Shown piece by piece: positions 15,184 to 23,600 of a stretch of DNA of 31,491 nucleotides (positions are counted from its first letter, which is position 1; every line of letters starts with the position of its first letter). The notes beneath the pieces were generated by a model. The model worked only from the letters and a program-made list of their open reading frames with translations, had not been told where the DNA came from and made no database searches. The DNA comes from Candidatus Saccharimonadales bacterium. GTDB lineage: Bacteria > Patescibacteriota > Saccharimonadia > Saccharimonadales > Saccharimonadaceae. A program made the position numbers and the translations under genes. The stretch lies in the NCBI GenBank assembly GCA_030146045.1, contig JASLDG010000049.1:1-31491 (forward strand), written 5' to 3'.

Positions 15184-16812
15184 ATGGAACAAAAAATTAC
15201 TCAGATACTCAAAAGTGAGTTTGACCTTGATGTAACGCCAACCCTGACACGACCAGAACCACAGTTTGGTGATTATACGACCAATGTGGCCTTGCAGATT
15301 GCAGGGCGGGTGAGGCAAAATCCGCGGGCTGTCGCCGAGAAAATTGCCGAGAAGCTGGCCGAAACAGGAGAATACGAAGCGGTTGAGGTGGCTGGACCGG
15401 GCTTTTTGAATATCACGCTCAAACCGGCGGCGCTGCTGGATGTGACACGCAAGGAGCCGATTCCAGGCCGCGCTGGACAAACGGTGGTTATCGAAACGAA
15501 CAACCCAAATCCGTTCAAGGCAATGCATATCGGGCACGCCTATAATGCGATTTTGGGCGATACAATTGCCAACTTATTGGCTGTTGACGGTGCCAAGACC
15601 TACCGGGTGAGCTATCACGGCGACGTGGGGCTGCACGTGGGTAAAAGTATGTATAGTTTGCTGCGTTATGCGGACGGCGATATTGGCAAGATCGAGGCAA
15701 TCCCAGAGAGTGAGCGCAATAGCTTTATGAGTAAAATGTATGCCGAGGGAAGCAAGGCGTACAAGGAAGACAAGGCGGCAAAGGCTGAGATTAATGACTT
15801 GGCCGAGCAATCATTTGAGCCAAAAACAGGTCTGTATATTCAAATTTATGATCTTTGTAAAAAATGGAGTTTCGAGCAAATTGATGCGCTCGTGGCACGG
15901 CTGGGAAATATACCGATTGAACGACGGTTTTTGGAGAGCGATGCTGATGTGTATGGGGTAAAAACCGTCAAAGATAATACACCGAAGGTATTTAAGCAGT
16001 CGGATGGCGCGTATATATTTGAAGGTAGCAAGTACGGTGCGTTTGATAATGCGTTTATTGCCAGCAATGGGCGGGGGCTGTATGCGGCGCGTGATTTAGG
16101 GCTCATGCAGTACAAAAATGAATATTACCATCCTGATCATAGCTATATCGTGACTGGCAACGAGCAGGCGGCGTATTTTAAAGGTGTAATTGCGGCCGCG
16201 GAACAGATCTGGCCAGAGCAAAAGGGGCAGACGGTTAATATTCCGACGGGTCTGGTGAAATTAACGACGGGCAAAATGAGTAGCCGTGACGGTGATGTGA
16301 TTGAGATTGGCTGGTTGTTTGATCAATTTGCTGAGGCAATCAAAGAACGTGGCGGTGAACCGGATGATGCAATTATTGCAGGGGCGCTGCGGTATCAGTT
16401 CTTGAAGGTAAAAATCGGCAGCGATGTGGTGTTTGATGTGAACGAAGCGGTCAGTCTAACGGGTAATACGGGGAGCTATTTGCAGTACGCACATGCTCGG
16501 GCACGCCGTATCTTAGAAAAGTCAACCGCACCGGTAGCGATGCCGACTGATGTACGCATCGAGGATCGACTGCTGGTGCGAAAACTGGGCGAATATCATG
16601 AAGTGGTTGAGGTAGCAAAGCGGAGCCTCGAGCCGCATCATATTTGTACGTATCTGTTTGAATTAGCGCAGGAATTTAACCGCTACTACGAAAAAAACCA
16701 GGTGATCGGGAGCGACCATGAGCTGCATCGCCTGGGGCTGGTGGCGCTATATGCCGATACGCTGCGCGCCGGGCTGATGATTTTAGGTATTGTCGCACCT
16801 AATAAAATGTAG
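15184..16812 (+). CDS. argS: Arginyl-tRNA synthetase
   Basis: A 542-aa class I synthetase that charges tRNA-Arg. The N-terminal additional domain (about 1–90, GFLNITL) is typical of ArgS. The HIGH motif is H115–H118 in PFKAMHIGHA. The KMSKS equivalent is K364 M365 S366 S367 (TTGKMSSRDGD). The C-terminal anticodon-binding helices include HHICTYLFELAQEFNRYYE. The ATG at 15184 is chosen because it fits the −10 at 15171; a GTG at 15175 would overlap that −10. Ordinary length; no oddity seen. Confidence 0.97.
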   Translation: MEQKITQILKSEFDLDVTPTLTRPEPQFGDYTTNVALQIAGRVRQNPRAVAEKIAEKLAETGEYEAVEVAGPGFLNITLKPAALLDVTRKEPIPGRAGQTVVIETNNPNPFKAMHIGHAYNAILGDTIANLLAVDGAKTYRVSYHGDVGLHVGKSMYSLLRYADGDIGKIEAIPESERNSFMSKMYAEGSKAYKEDKAAKAEINDLAEQSFEPKTGLYIQIYDLCKKWSFEQIDALVARLGNIPIERRFLESDADVYGVKTVKDNTPKVFKQSDGAYIFEGSKYGAFDNAFIASNGRGLYAARDLGLMQYKNEYYHPDHSYIVTGNEQAAYFKGVIAAAEQIWPEQKGQTVNIPTGLVKLTTGKMSSRDGDVIEIGWLFDQFAEAIKERGGEPDDAIIAGALRYQFLKVKIGSDVVFDVNEAVSLTGNTGSYLQYAHARARRILEKSTAPVAMPTDVRIEDRLLVRKLGEYHEVVEVAKRSLEPHHICTYLFELAQEFNRYYEKNQVIGSDHELHRLGLVALYADTLRAGLMILGIVAPNKM

Positions 16813-16818
16813 TATAAC
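16790..16818 (+). promoter_or_regulatory. Promoter of leader peptide/17021 cassette
   Basis: TTGTCG (16790–16795), a 17-bp spacer, then TATAAC (16813–16818), inside the end of argS. The start site is expected at about 16825, where an ATG begins. Confidence 0.6.
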
Positions 16819-16824
16819 AGTAGC

Positions 16825-16905
16825 ATGGGAACCACCTATTGCATGAACACGATGAATCTACGCGGCCTCGTCCTCGTGATTTTTGGTGCGCGTAGCGGCA
16901 GGTAG
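16825..16905 (+). CDS. Possible leaderless leader peptide (26 aa)
   Basis: A short frame, MGTTYCMNTMNLRGLVLVIF and so on, ending in TAG. Its ATG is 6 nt after the −10, at the predicted transcription start. An intrinsic terminator follows 23 nt later, then the 17021 gene. This layout (uORF, terminator, gene) is that of a transcription attenuator. Coding status is not proven; the RNA could be non-coding. Confidence 0.4.
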   Translation: MGTTYCMNTMNLRGLVLVIFGARSGR

Positions 16906-16928
16906 TTTCCGGTTTTCCGATCACTCTC

Positions 16929-16954
16929 CTCGCCGCAACCAAGCGGCGAGTTTT
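16929..16954 (+). terminator. Terminator/attenuator hairpin in the 17021 leader
   Basis: CTCGCCGC (16929–16936) pairs with GCGGCGAG (16943–16950) around AACCAA, followed by TTTT. Outer CTCTC (16924–16928) could pair with GAGAG (16960–16964), competing with U-tract release. A second hairpin, CCGGG–AAACG–CCCGG (16981–16995), precedes the Shine–Dalgarno. Confidence 0.75.
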
Positions 16955-17020
16955 CGTAAGAGAGGAATCGGCGTCCAGCACCGGGAAACGCCCGGGCTGA
17001 GATAACAATTTGGAGGAGAA

Positions 17021-17308
17021 ATGTGTAATACCGCGATTCGCGAGGCGATTGTCAACCGACTCGTACAGCACGGACCGGTGCGATCCACGAGCGGCTCGAT
17101 CAAAGAGTTGCGTGAGGCGTGCGGGATCGGTGGTTCGAACACACAGTTCAGCCGCGCGCTGGGCAGTGCCATCAAGAACGGCGATGTCGTCCGACATCGA
17201 CCGGAGCCGACCTGTCGAGATGACGACGATCGTCCGATCACGATTTTCGCGGCACGCGAGCTCTCGAAAAACTCGACGAGTAGCCGCAGCCCCTACTTCG
17301 TGCCGTAA
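17021..17308 (+). CDS. Small winged-helix-like orphan protein
   Basis: A 95-aa basic protein. AIREAIVNRLVQHGPVRS, then IKELREACGI and RALGSAIKNGDVVRHRP, follow the helix–helix–helix–wing order of small winged-helix DNA-binding proteins, so a regulator is possible but not assured. It has a very strong GGAGGAG Shine–Dalgarno. GC content is clearly higher than argS and mscL on either side. The stop codon sits in the loop of hairpin 17297–17319 (TTCGTGCCG/CGGCACGAA). Upstream is the attenuator-like leader. It is likely an acquired or lineage-specific cassette. Confidence 0.55.
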   Translation: MCNTAIREAIVNRLVQHGPVRSTSGSIKELREACGIGGSNTQFSRALGSAIKNGDVVRHRPEPTCRDDDDRPITIFAARELSKNSTSSRSPYFVP

Positions 17309-17395
17309 CCCGGCACGAAAACAGGTTGAGCCACCCCGTTGATGCTGACCAGGCATCCGGGGTGGTTCAATCACTCACTTCTCCTCCGTTTTTCC
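17297..17395 (+). terminator. Tandem hairpins ending the 17021 cassette
   Basis: Hairpin 17297–17319 overlaps the gene's end. A second, 17326–17370, has a 13-bp outer stem (TTGAGCCACCCCG/CGGGGTGGTTCAA) and an inner GATGC/GCATC stem. A T-run (GTTTTT) follows about 20 nt later. Confidence 0.65.
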
Positions 17396-17410
17396 TGAGA
17401 TATTATGATG

Positions 17411-17447
17411 TGGTATACTTTTATCATCAAATATAATTTGTGGAGAG
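17411..17447 (+). promoter_or_regulatory. mscL promoter and ribosome binding site
   Basis: Extended TGgTATACT (17411–17419) with a short leader. GGAGAG (17442–17447) lies 6 nt before the ATG. Confidence 0.5.
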
Positions 17448-17453
17448 AACATA

Positions 17454-17861
17454 ATGGTTTCAAGTAAAGTGAAGGCTGCGGCTTCAAAAGCAAGTGCGGC
17501 AAAAAAGCGTGTCGGTGCTGCATCGGGTGGTCATGCCGGCGGATTTATGACATTTATTCGTGAGCAAGGTGTCGTTGGCTTAGCAGTCGGTTTGGCAATT
17601 GGTACTGCCGCCGGTGCGAGTGTTAAGGTAATTGTCGATGAATTCATTAACCCAATTGTTGCATTGCTGACACGTGGCGTTGATCTGAGTAGCCTCAAAT
17701 GGGTCATTATCGCTGAAGACAAAGGTGCGCATCAACCAGAAGTTGCTATTGGCTATGGGGCGATTCTTTCGTCGCTGATTGTCCTGACGGCGACGGCGTT
17801 TGTGATTTATCTTATTATTCACTTTGCCAAGCTTGATCGTCTCGATAAAAAGAAAGACTAG
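17454..17861 (+). CDS. mscL: Large-conductance mechanosensitive channel
   Basis: A 135-aa channel that opens under membrane tension to release osmolytes. The family's N-terminal helix and TM1 are visible: FIREQGVVGLAVGLAIGTAA followed by FINPIVALL. TM2 is about residues 101–125 (YGAILSSLIVLTATAFVIYL). The C-terminus is a short charged helix (LDRLDKKKD). An unusual Ala/Lys-rich, positively charged extension of about 30 residues precedes the channel helix. It is a single gene with its own promoter and terminator, as expected for an osmotic safety valve. Confidence 0.93.
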   Translation: MVSSKVKAAASKASAAKKRVGAASGGHAGGFMTFIREQGVVGLAVGLAIGTAAGASVKVIVDEFINPIVALLTRGVDLSSLKWVIIAEDKGAHQPEVAIGYGAILSSLIVLTATAFVIYLIIHFAKLDRLDKKKD

Positions 17862-17877
17862 TCGGTCTTAAACGCTG

Positions 17878-17906
17878 AAACACCCTCGGTACTACCGAGG
17901 GTGTTT
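17878..17906. terminator. Bidirectional terminator between mscL and the surface cluster
   Basis: AAACACCCTCGG/CCGAGGGTGTTT with loop TACTA: A-run on one side, T-run on the other, so it can work on both strands. The minus-strand gene's stop codon (17892–17894) lies within it. Confidence 0.85.
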
Positions 17907-19052
17907 GCGTGTGCGAGTTGTTTTTTGCCGGCGCGGTGGCAGTGCTGCCCGGTACGTGCGCCTGCGCCGTACACGCCAGGTGATAGCGAACATGAACGTG
18001 AGAGCGATAAGATAGAGATAGAGTGAAGGAATGTTAATCTGGCCAACTCGAGCAAAGCCGGTATTCGGCGCCAGTATAAAACCGAATTCGCCGTCGGCCT
18101 TAATGGACAGCGTTGATTGAACAGTGGTTGTATTGCCAGCACGGTCTGTGAGCGTGATAGTGATAGGGTAGGTACCGCTGGCAAGCGCAGCGATAGTATC
18201 TTCGGGGAGGGTCCATGTGCCGTCACCGTTATTGATTGCTTGATAGGTGCGACCATTAATAGTGACTAAGATAGTTGTGAATGGACTATCAACGGCGCCC
18301 CGCAGCGCCGGCGAGCGACTGGTGCTACTTGTGGTGGTAACGGTGCCGGTAGGTGGAACGGTATCGATAATCAGCATATCGGGCTGCGTAATATCAGATA
18401 GAATCGTATCACCCGCGGCATTGGTTGTATAGATACGCACAGGGTAGGATCCATCAACAAGATCAGGAGTAATAACGCCTTCGGGGAGGGTCCATGTCCC
18501 ATCACCGTTATTGGTAGCTTCGTAGGTATGACCATTGATAACCAGGAATACTCGTGCACCGGGAAGACTGACTGTCCCGCGTAAGGTGGGCGATCGACTA
18601 TTGCTTGTTAGACGATTGACGGTTGCGGTATTTTGATCATAGGTAAGGGTAAACGATTGGGTGTCAGTCGTTTCAGGGCATCCACCAGTGGCGATGATAG
18701 TGAGATTGTTGGCTCCTGGCGCAAGCGGAACACTGATAGATGTCGTTTCGGTGCTGAGTCCACCTAAGGTGGTAGGTACAGGTGATGCGCCACCTTGGAT
18801 AGTAACACTCCTTGTCCAATGAGCAACGAGACTTAGGTTGGCGGATGAGAGGCCTGTTGAGGTATTGTTGGCCGGTGCGGTTACGGTAATACTTGGGGTA
18901 TGAAAGCCACCTTGACAGATGGTACCAGTGACAGGGGTAAACGCGAATGCAGGTGGTGCGATACAGAGTATCGCACCGAGCATACATCCGGCGCTAGCGA
19001 TTTTTTGACTAGCTTTTTTTGCGAATCTTGATAATCGCACGCCATGCTCCAA
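17892..19052 (-). CDS. Secreted Ig-like repeat protein with C-terminal membrane anchor
   Basis: A 386-aa protein. The N-terminal signal (about 17–37, ending PPAFAF) is followed by a β-rich extracellular part. Two Ig-like domains are near-copies: each carries SRSPxLRGxV, then VxINGxTYxAxNNGDGTWTL and a SGTYP/DGSYP strand (about 155–250 and 250–325). A hydrophobic segment near the end (about 342–362, LYLYLIALTFMFAITW) and a basic tail RVRRRR anchor it to the membrane. No LPXTG motif precedes it. It overlaps the upstream gene by 44 nt, consistent with one operon. An adhesin or stalk role in the surface cluster is inferred. Its stop codon lies inside the terminator stem. Confidence 0.75.
   Translation of the reverse strand: MEHGVRLSRFAKKASQKIASAGCMLGAILCIAPPAFAFTPVTGTICQGGFHTPSITVTAPANNTSTGLSSANLSLVAHWTRSVTIQGGASPVPTTLGGLSTETTSISVPLAPGANNLTIIATGGCPETTDTQSFTLTYDQNTATVNRLTSNSRSPTLRGTVSLPGARVFLVINGHTYEATNNGDGTWTLPEGVITPDLVDGSYPVRIYTTNAAGDTILSDITQPDMLIIDTVPPTGTVTTTSSTSRSPALRGAVDSPFTTILVTINGRTYQAINNGDGTWTLPEDTIAALASGTYPITITLTDRAGNTTTVQSTLSIKADGEFGFILAPNTGFARVGQINIPSLYLYLIALTFMFAITWRVRRRRTYRAALPPRRQKTTRTRKHPR
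18193..18548 (-). repeat. Two near-identical Ig-domain DNA segments
   Basis: About 70 bp at 18193–18262 (TTCGGGGAGGGTCCATGTGC and onward) recurs at 18479–18548 with few changes. They encode the NNGDGTWTLPE part of the two Ig-like domains and indicate internal duplication. Confidence 0.75.
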
Positions 19053-19938
19053 ACATAATTAATAAAAAGACAAGAGCGGCGGCAAAAAATGCAACAAGTG
19101 GGGATATGACATATACTGTGGTGATTTTTGAGAATACTTTGCCGTTTACTGTTGCAGACTGAGTAACCGTATAGCTTGCTACTGGCGCCAGGCTCCGCGT
19201 GGTGAGGTCGACAGTTCGAGTCGTTTCTGGGAGGACAGTGCGAATCTGCTCGGTAGTTTGGTTGTTGCCGCCGAATACCGTTTTTTGCTCAAGCCGAACG
19301 GTTGTGTCGAAGTCGGTATTGCCCGTATTGGTAACTTTTGCGGTTGATGTGAGTAACGAACCGATAATAATTGGAGAAATAGTATTAAAGTCTACATTAC
19401 CACTGCTTTTGGTTGTGCCCTTTGGTTTGGCGTAAACAAGCATACCGACGCGTTTTTTAGTGATGACCGAGCCTGCGTTTTGTCCATCGGTTTCAGCGAA
19501 GATGGCAGCGTATTGGCTACCTGCAGGGATACTAGTGGGTACCGTAATGCTGTACGGAACTTCAACTGACGCATCAGGCTGGAGCAAGTAAGCAGTTTTC
19601 GCAAATGATATCCAGCGATTAATCTGTGTACGGGGTGTTTCTTGGGTGAATCCAGGTGTATAGTTGGCGTCGCTCGTGACTGTATATGGCGCCGCATACA
19701 CTTTGAACGAAAATGGTGTCTTGCCTGTGTTGCGGATGGTGAATGTTCCTTTTGTTGTTGCACCAGGTGAGATGTCGACACGCTGTTTGGTCGGAGAGAG
19801 AGTGATCTGAACAGTATCATTTGGCGCTGGAGTAGGGGCTGCTGCCACAGTGGTAAAATCGTTCAAGCCAATACCTGCCGCGACAATAAGTGTGGCGACA
19901 GGAAACAAAAAACGATAGAGGGAGCGGCGTATCGACAT
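19009..19938 (-). CDS. DUF916-like surface protein with C-terminal membrane segment
   Basis: A 309-aa protein: signal segment (about 8–33), then an Ig-like domain starting VQITLSPTKQRVDISPG and TFTIRNTGKTPFSFKVYAAP. Next come PYSITVPTSIPAGSQYAAIFAE and a second β-domain (VTNTGNTDFDTTVRLEQKT). A transmembrane helix (about 280–300) and a short basic tail end it. This order matches DUF916/DUF3324-type proteins that partner WxL-domain proteins in Firmicutes cell-surface complexes. It lies between a small secreted wall-type protein and the Ig-repeat protein in one operon. It is probably the membrane anchor of a surface complex (inference). Confidence 0.7.
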   Translation of the reverse strand: MSIRRSLYRFLFPVATLIVAAGIGLNDFTTVAAAPTPAPNDTVQITLSPTKQRVDISPGATTKGTFTIRNTGKTPFSFKVYAAPYTVTSDANYTPGFTQETPRTQINRWISFAKTAYLLQPDASVEVPYSITVPTSIPAGSQYAAIFAETDGQNAGSVITKKRVGMLVYAKPKGTTKSSGNVDFNTISPIIIGSLLTSTAKVTNTGNTDFDTTVRLEQKTVFGGNNQTTEQIRTVLPETTRTVDLTTRSLAPVASYTVTQSATVNGKVFSKITTVYVISPLVAFFAAALVFLLIMFGAWRAIIKIRKKS

Positions 19939-19956
19939 AGGGTGTGGCGTTTATAC

Positions 19957-20577
19957 TTAAGGTTTGGTGACTGCTGTGTAGACGACCGAGTTGGTGTAGT
20001 TACCACTTGGCTTAGTGGCGTCGGCGCTCATGGCGTACCAGACGGTCACATCATCGCCTGCGCCAGACGTATTGGTGCTTGAGGTTTTGATATTTTGTGC
20101 TGATCCACTTGCTGGAACGCCTGCCCAGGTTTGGCTGCTTGAAGCTGCGCTATTCAGGACGGTCGTTGGACCGGCGCCAAAGGTACCTGCGTTATCAATA
20201 CGATAACCCCAACTATTGGTCGCCAGAGTAGATGGCGATGCCCAAGTACCTGCATGAGCAGCGATATGATCACTACCTTTGACGAGATCGCGTTCAGCGC
20301 CAGTTGTCGAGAGTGTGAGGTCGTATCCGGTGGCATTATTTGTTGTGACGGTAACAGTGTTGCTTGCAGTTGATACGGCTGCTCCACTTGATGGAGCTAC
20401 GTTGAGTGCAACGCTTGCGCCGGAATTAACTGTGATTGTTGAGCCGATGGTACCAGTAATAGTTGTATTACTTGTGGCTGCAAGCGCAGCTGGGCTGTAG
20501 GCAAGAGCAATGACTGCGAAGGCAGTAGTGCTTGCGGTAAGGATACGATTGGTTTTTGTATAAATACGTTTCATCAT
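19957..20577 (-). CDS. Small secreted protein with WxL-like domain shared with the giant protein
   Basis: A 206-aa protein with a clear signal peptide (ILTASTTAFAVIALAYSPAA, ending ALA about residue 33). The rest is a β-rich domain: TVTTNNATGYDLTLSTT, NSWGYRIDN, TWAGVPAS, VWYAMSAD and PSGNYTNSVVYTAV. The same series of motifs ends the 1783-aa protein encoded next to it, so this is a shared, mobile-like wall or partner-binding domain. Analogy with WxL proteins rests on domain size, terminal position and the DUF916-like neighbour, not on a literal WxL motif. AGGAG precedes the ATG pair. It lies 18 nt upstream of the DUF916-like gene, the first of a three-gene operon. Confidence 0.7.
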   Translation of the reverse strand: MMKRIYTKTNRILTASTTAFAVIALAYSPAALAATSNTTITGTIGSTITVNSGASVALNVAPSSGAAVSTASNTVTVTTNNATGYDLTLSTTGAERDLVKGSDHIAAHAGTWASPSTLATNSWGYRIDNAGTFGAGPTTVLNSAASSSQTWAGVPASGSAQNIKTSSTNTSGAGDDVTVWYAMSADATKPSGNYTNSVVYTAVTKP

Positions 20578-20661
20578 CTTTGCTCCTGTTTGTATTGTTC
20601 TTGTGTACTATCTATATTGCTAGATTCTACTCTATATGGAGTTATAATACCATAACCTTTT

Positions 20662-23600
20662 TTAATTTACCACAGCTGTATATAAGATGGTATTCGTGTA
20701 ATTTCCCGAAGGTCGGTCAGCCGCGGCTTTCATCGCATACCAAACGATAGTAGGATCATTCGAGGCGGTGCTATTGGTTGTTTTGATGGTGGCTGGCAAT
20801 GTAGAGGCCGGAACACCCGCCCAGCTAAAGGTGCTTGAGGTAAGGTTGGTCTCGAGGAACGTACCTGATCCGAATGAGCCAAGATTATCCACGCGAAAGC
20901 CCCAGGTATTATTGGCGAGTGATGTAGGGCTATTGATGGACCCGCTTGATGGAGTAATTGTATCTGATCCGCCCGAACGGGTAAGGTTACGGTTTGTGGT
21001 CGTGGTCGAGAGTTGAAGTGTATAACCAATTGCATTGTTGGTGCTGACTGTCGTGGTATTGTATTGGCTTGAGATGCGACCACTCGAATCGGGGGTAACG
21101 GTCAGTGAGACCGATGGAAGTGACGAAAGGGTAATAAAGAGGGGTGTACCCGTAGCGGTCGTACTCGGTGGGCTGGTGCCGGCGCTGTTGATTGCGCTCA
21201 CGCGGAAGGTGTAGGTTGTGCCAGCAGAAAGGCCAGTAACAGTTTGTGTTGTTGCAGTAGAGGCGGGGTGGATAAACGTGTTCCAGGTACTGCCGCCATT
21301 TGAGCTGTATTCTACTAAATAATCGGTGATTGCACTGCCTCCGTTGTTTCCAGGAGCAGCCCAGGTGAGTGTTACTGCGTTGTTTGCAGGTGTTGTTGTG
21401 AGACTTGTCGGTGCATCGGGTGCATTAGCAAAGTATGTATAGCTGTTGGCAAGTGTTGCGTTTTGGCCATTTTGGTTGGTGGCGGTAACGCTGACAACAC
21501 CGGGAGTATGAGCAGGTGAGAGGCCAGTGATGGAAGTTGGGTTAGTGCGTGCGACATTCGTTGCAGCTGAACCGCCCATCGTTATTGTTGGCCCAAGAAG
21601 CTTTGTTGTAACAGGGATAGAACTATTTGTTGTCGTGTCATCACCAAGTTGGTTGAGGGAATTATCTCCCCAGCATGCTATCTGACCATCGGAGGTTGTT
21701 GCACAGGTCTGGCTCCGTCCGGATGCGATATTAACGACGGTTTTGCCGTTGAGCGCGCCGTTAGTGCTGATAATTGTTGGTGTTGTGACATCGGTCGTGC
21801 TATTATTACCAACTTTCCCGGTATCATTACCTCCCCAACACGCGGCTGTAGCATCAGTAGTCTTTGCACATAGGGTTGTGAAGCTGGTTGTAAGCAGTGC
21901 AAGGGGTTTATTATTGAGCGCACCACTTGTTGTAATAGGGGTAACTGACGTCGACCCTGTCGTAGCACCGTTGCCAAATTGCCCGTTCCCGTTCGCTCCA
22001 ACGCATGCTGCATAAGTTGTTGTAGCACTGGTGGCGCATGTGTACAAGAAGCCTGCGGTGGCGCGAATCGGGCGATAGAGTAGTGAATAACCTGTAAATT
22101 CCGTCGCCTCAACAGGGCTATTACTATCAGTAGTGTTGCCGTTGCCCAGGCCTCCAAATGTATTATCACCCCAACAGTATAGTGAGATATCTGAAGTAGT
22201 GGCGCAAACGTGAGCGACACCCATAGTAATTTGTGTGACTTTTTTGCCGTTGAGCGCACCACTAGTATTAACGGCAACTGGCGATAGCCTGCCTGTCGTG
22301 CTTCCGTCGCCAAGCTGTCCTTGAGCGTTATCTCCCCAGCAATATACACCGCCATCACTCGTGACGGCACAGGCTGATGGTCGCGCTGTGTAGCTTGTAC
22401 CAGTTGTTGTGTATGACTGTGAGACGGCAATTTGAACAACGGTTTTGCCGTTGAGCGCGCCACTTGTATCAACGGCAACTGGTGTAGTGCTCTGTGTCGT
22501 GCTACCGTTACCGAGCTGTCCGTCGGTATTGGCCCCCCAGCAATATACCTTACCTTCACTTGTGAGTGCACAAGTGCTCCAGATGCCAGCGGCAATTTGA
22601 ACGATCGTCTTGCCGGCCAGAACCCCGCTGGTATTTACGGGTGTCTGTGTGCTGCGTGATGTTGTCGTGCCATCGCCAAGCTGCCCGTTTCCGTTATTTC
22701 CCCAGCAATAGGCGAGTCCGCCTGCATTGATTCCGCAGTTATGCCAGCCGCCACTCGAGAGGTTACCCATATATTGGCCTAAATTAGTACCGCTCAGAGT
22801 AAAAGCTGTGCCTCCGGCTGCAACGCCACTGGTGGGTGAAATACTTGCAAGAGTCGGGGTGGGCGGAGTGAAGGTGAATGCGTTCGGAAGTACTACCTGG
22901 GCTCTATTGTTGCCATCGACTGCTGTAATGTTTGAAATACCAACATCATGCTGGGGGGTGGTAACTTGGATTTGGGTGTTACTGAGCGTAGTGACATTTG
23001 TCGCGGGATCACCGTTGAAATCAACCGCATAGGGCTTCCATGTAATTCCGACTGGTACGGATGAATTTGTCGTATTACCCGTGGCGAGCTCTCCATTCGT
23101 GTTATTCCCCCAGCAATATACCTTATAGTCAGTCGTCGTGGCGCAGGTGGTATAAGCGCCGGCAGATATACCGCTGATCGTTTTACCGCTCAGAGCACCA
23201 CTATTCGTTACTTGCACAGGTGTCGTTGCATCGGTGGTGGTGTTATTTCCAAGCTGGCCATACGCGTTAAATCCTGAACAGTATACGAAATTATCGGCAG
23301 TTAATACGCACATACGAGCGTTACTCCCTGTTATCTGTATGATCGTTTTGGTAGCAAGTGCACCTGTATTAAAGGCAGCGGTCGGAGCTGTGTAGGAACT
23401 CCCTCCGCCTAGTCCGAACTGACCATTACTATCGCTACCCCAACAGTATACTTTGCCATCGCTTGTAGTGGCGCAAGTACCAAGATAACTTACCGCAACC
23501 TGTGTTACTGTTTTGCCACTCAGCACGCCACTGCTTATAACGGCTACTGGCGAAAGCCTCTGTGTGGTAGTACCATCACCAAGACCGTAGTAAGTGTTAT

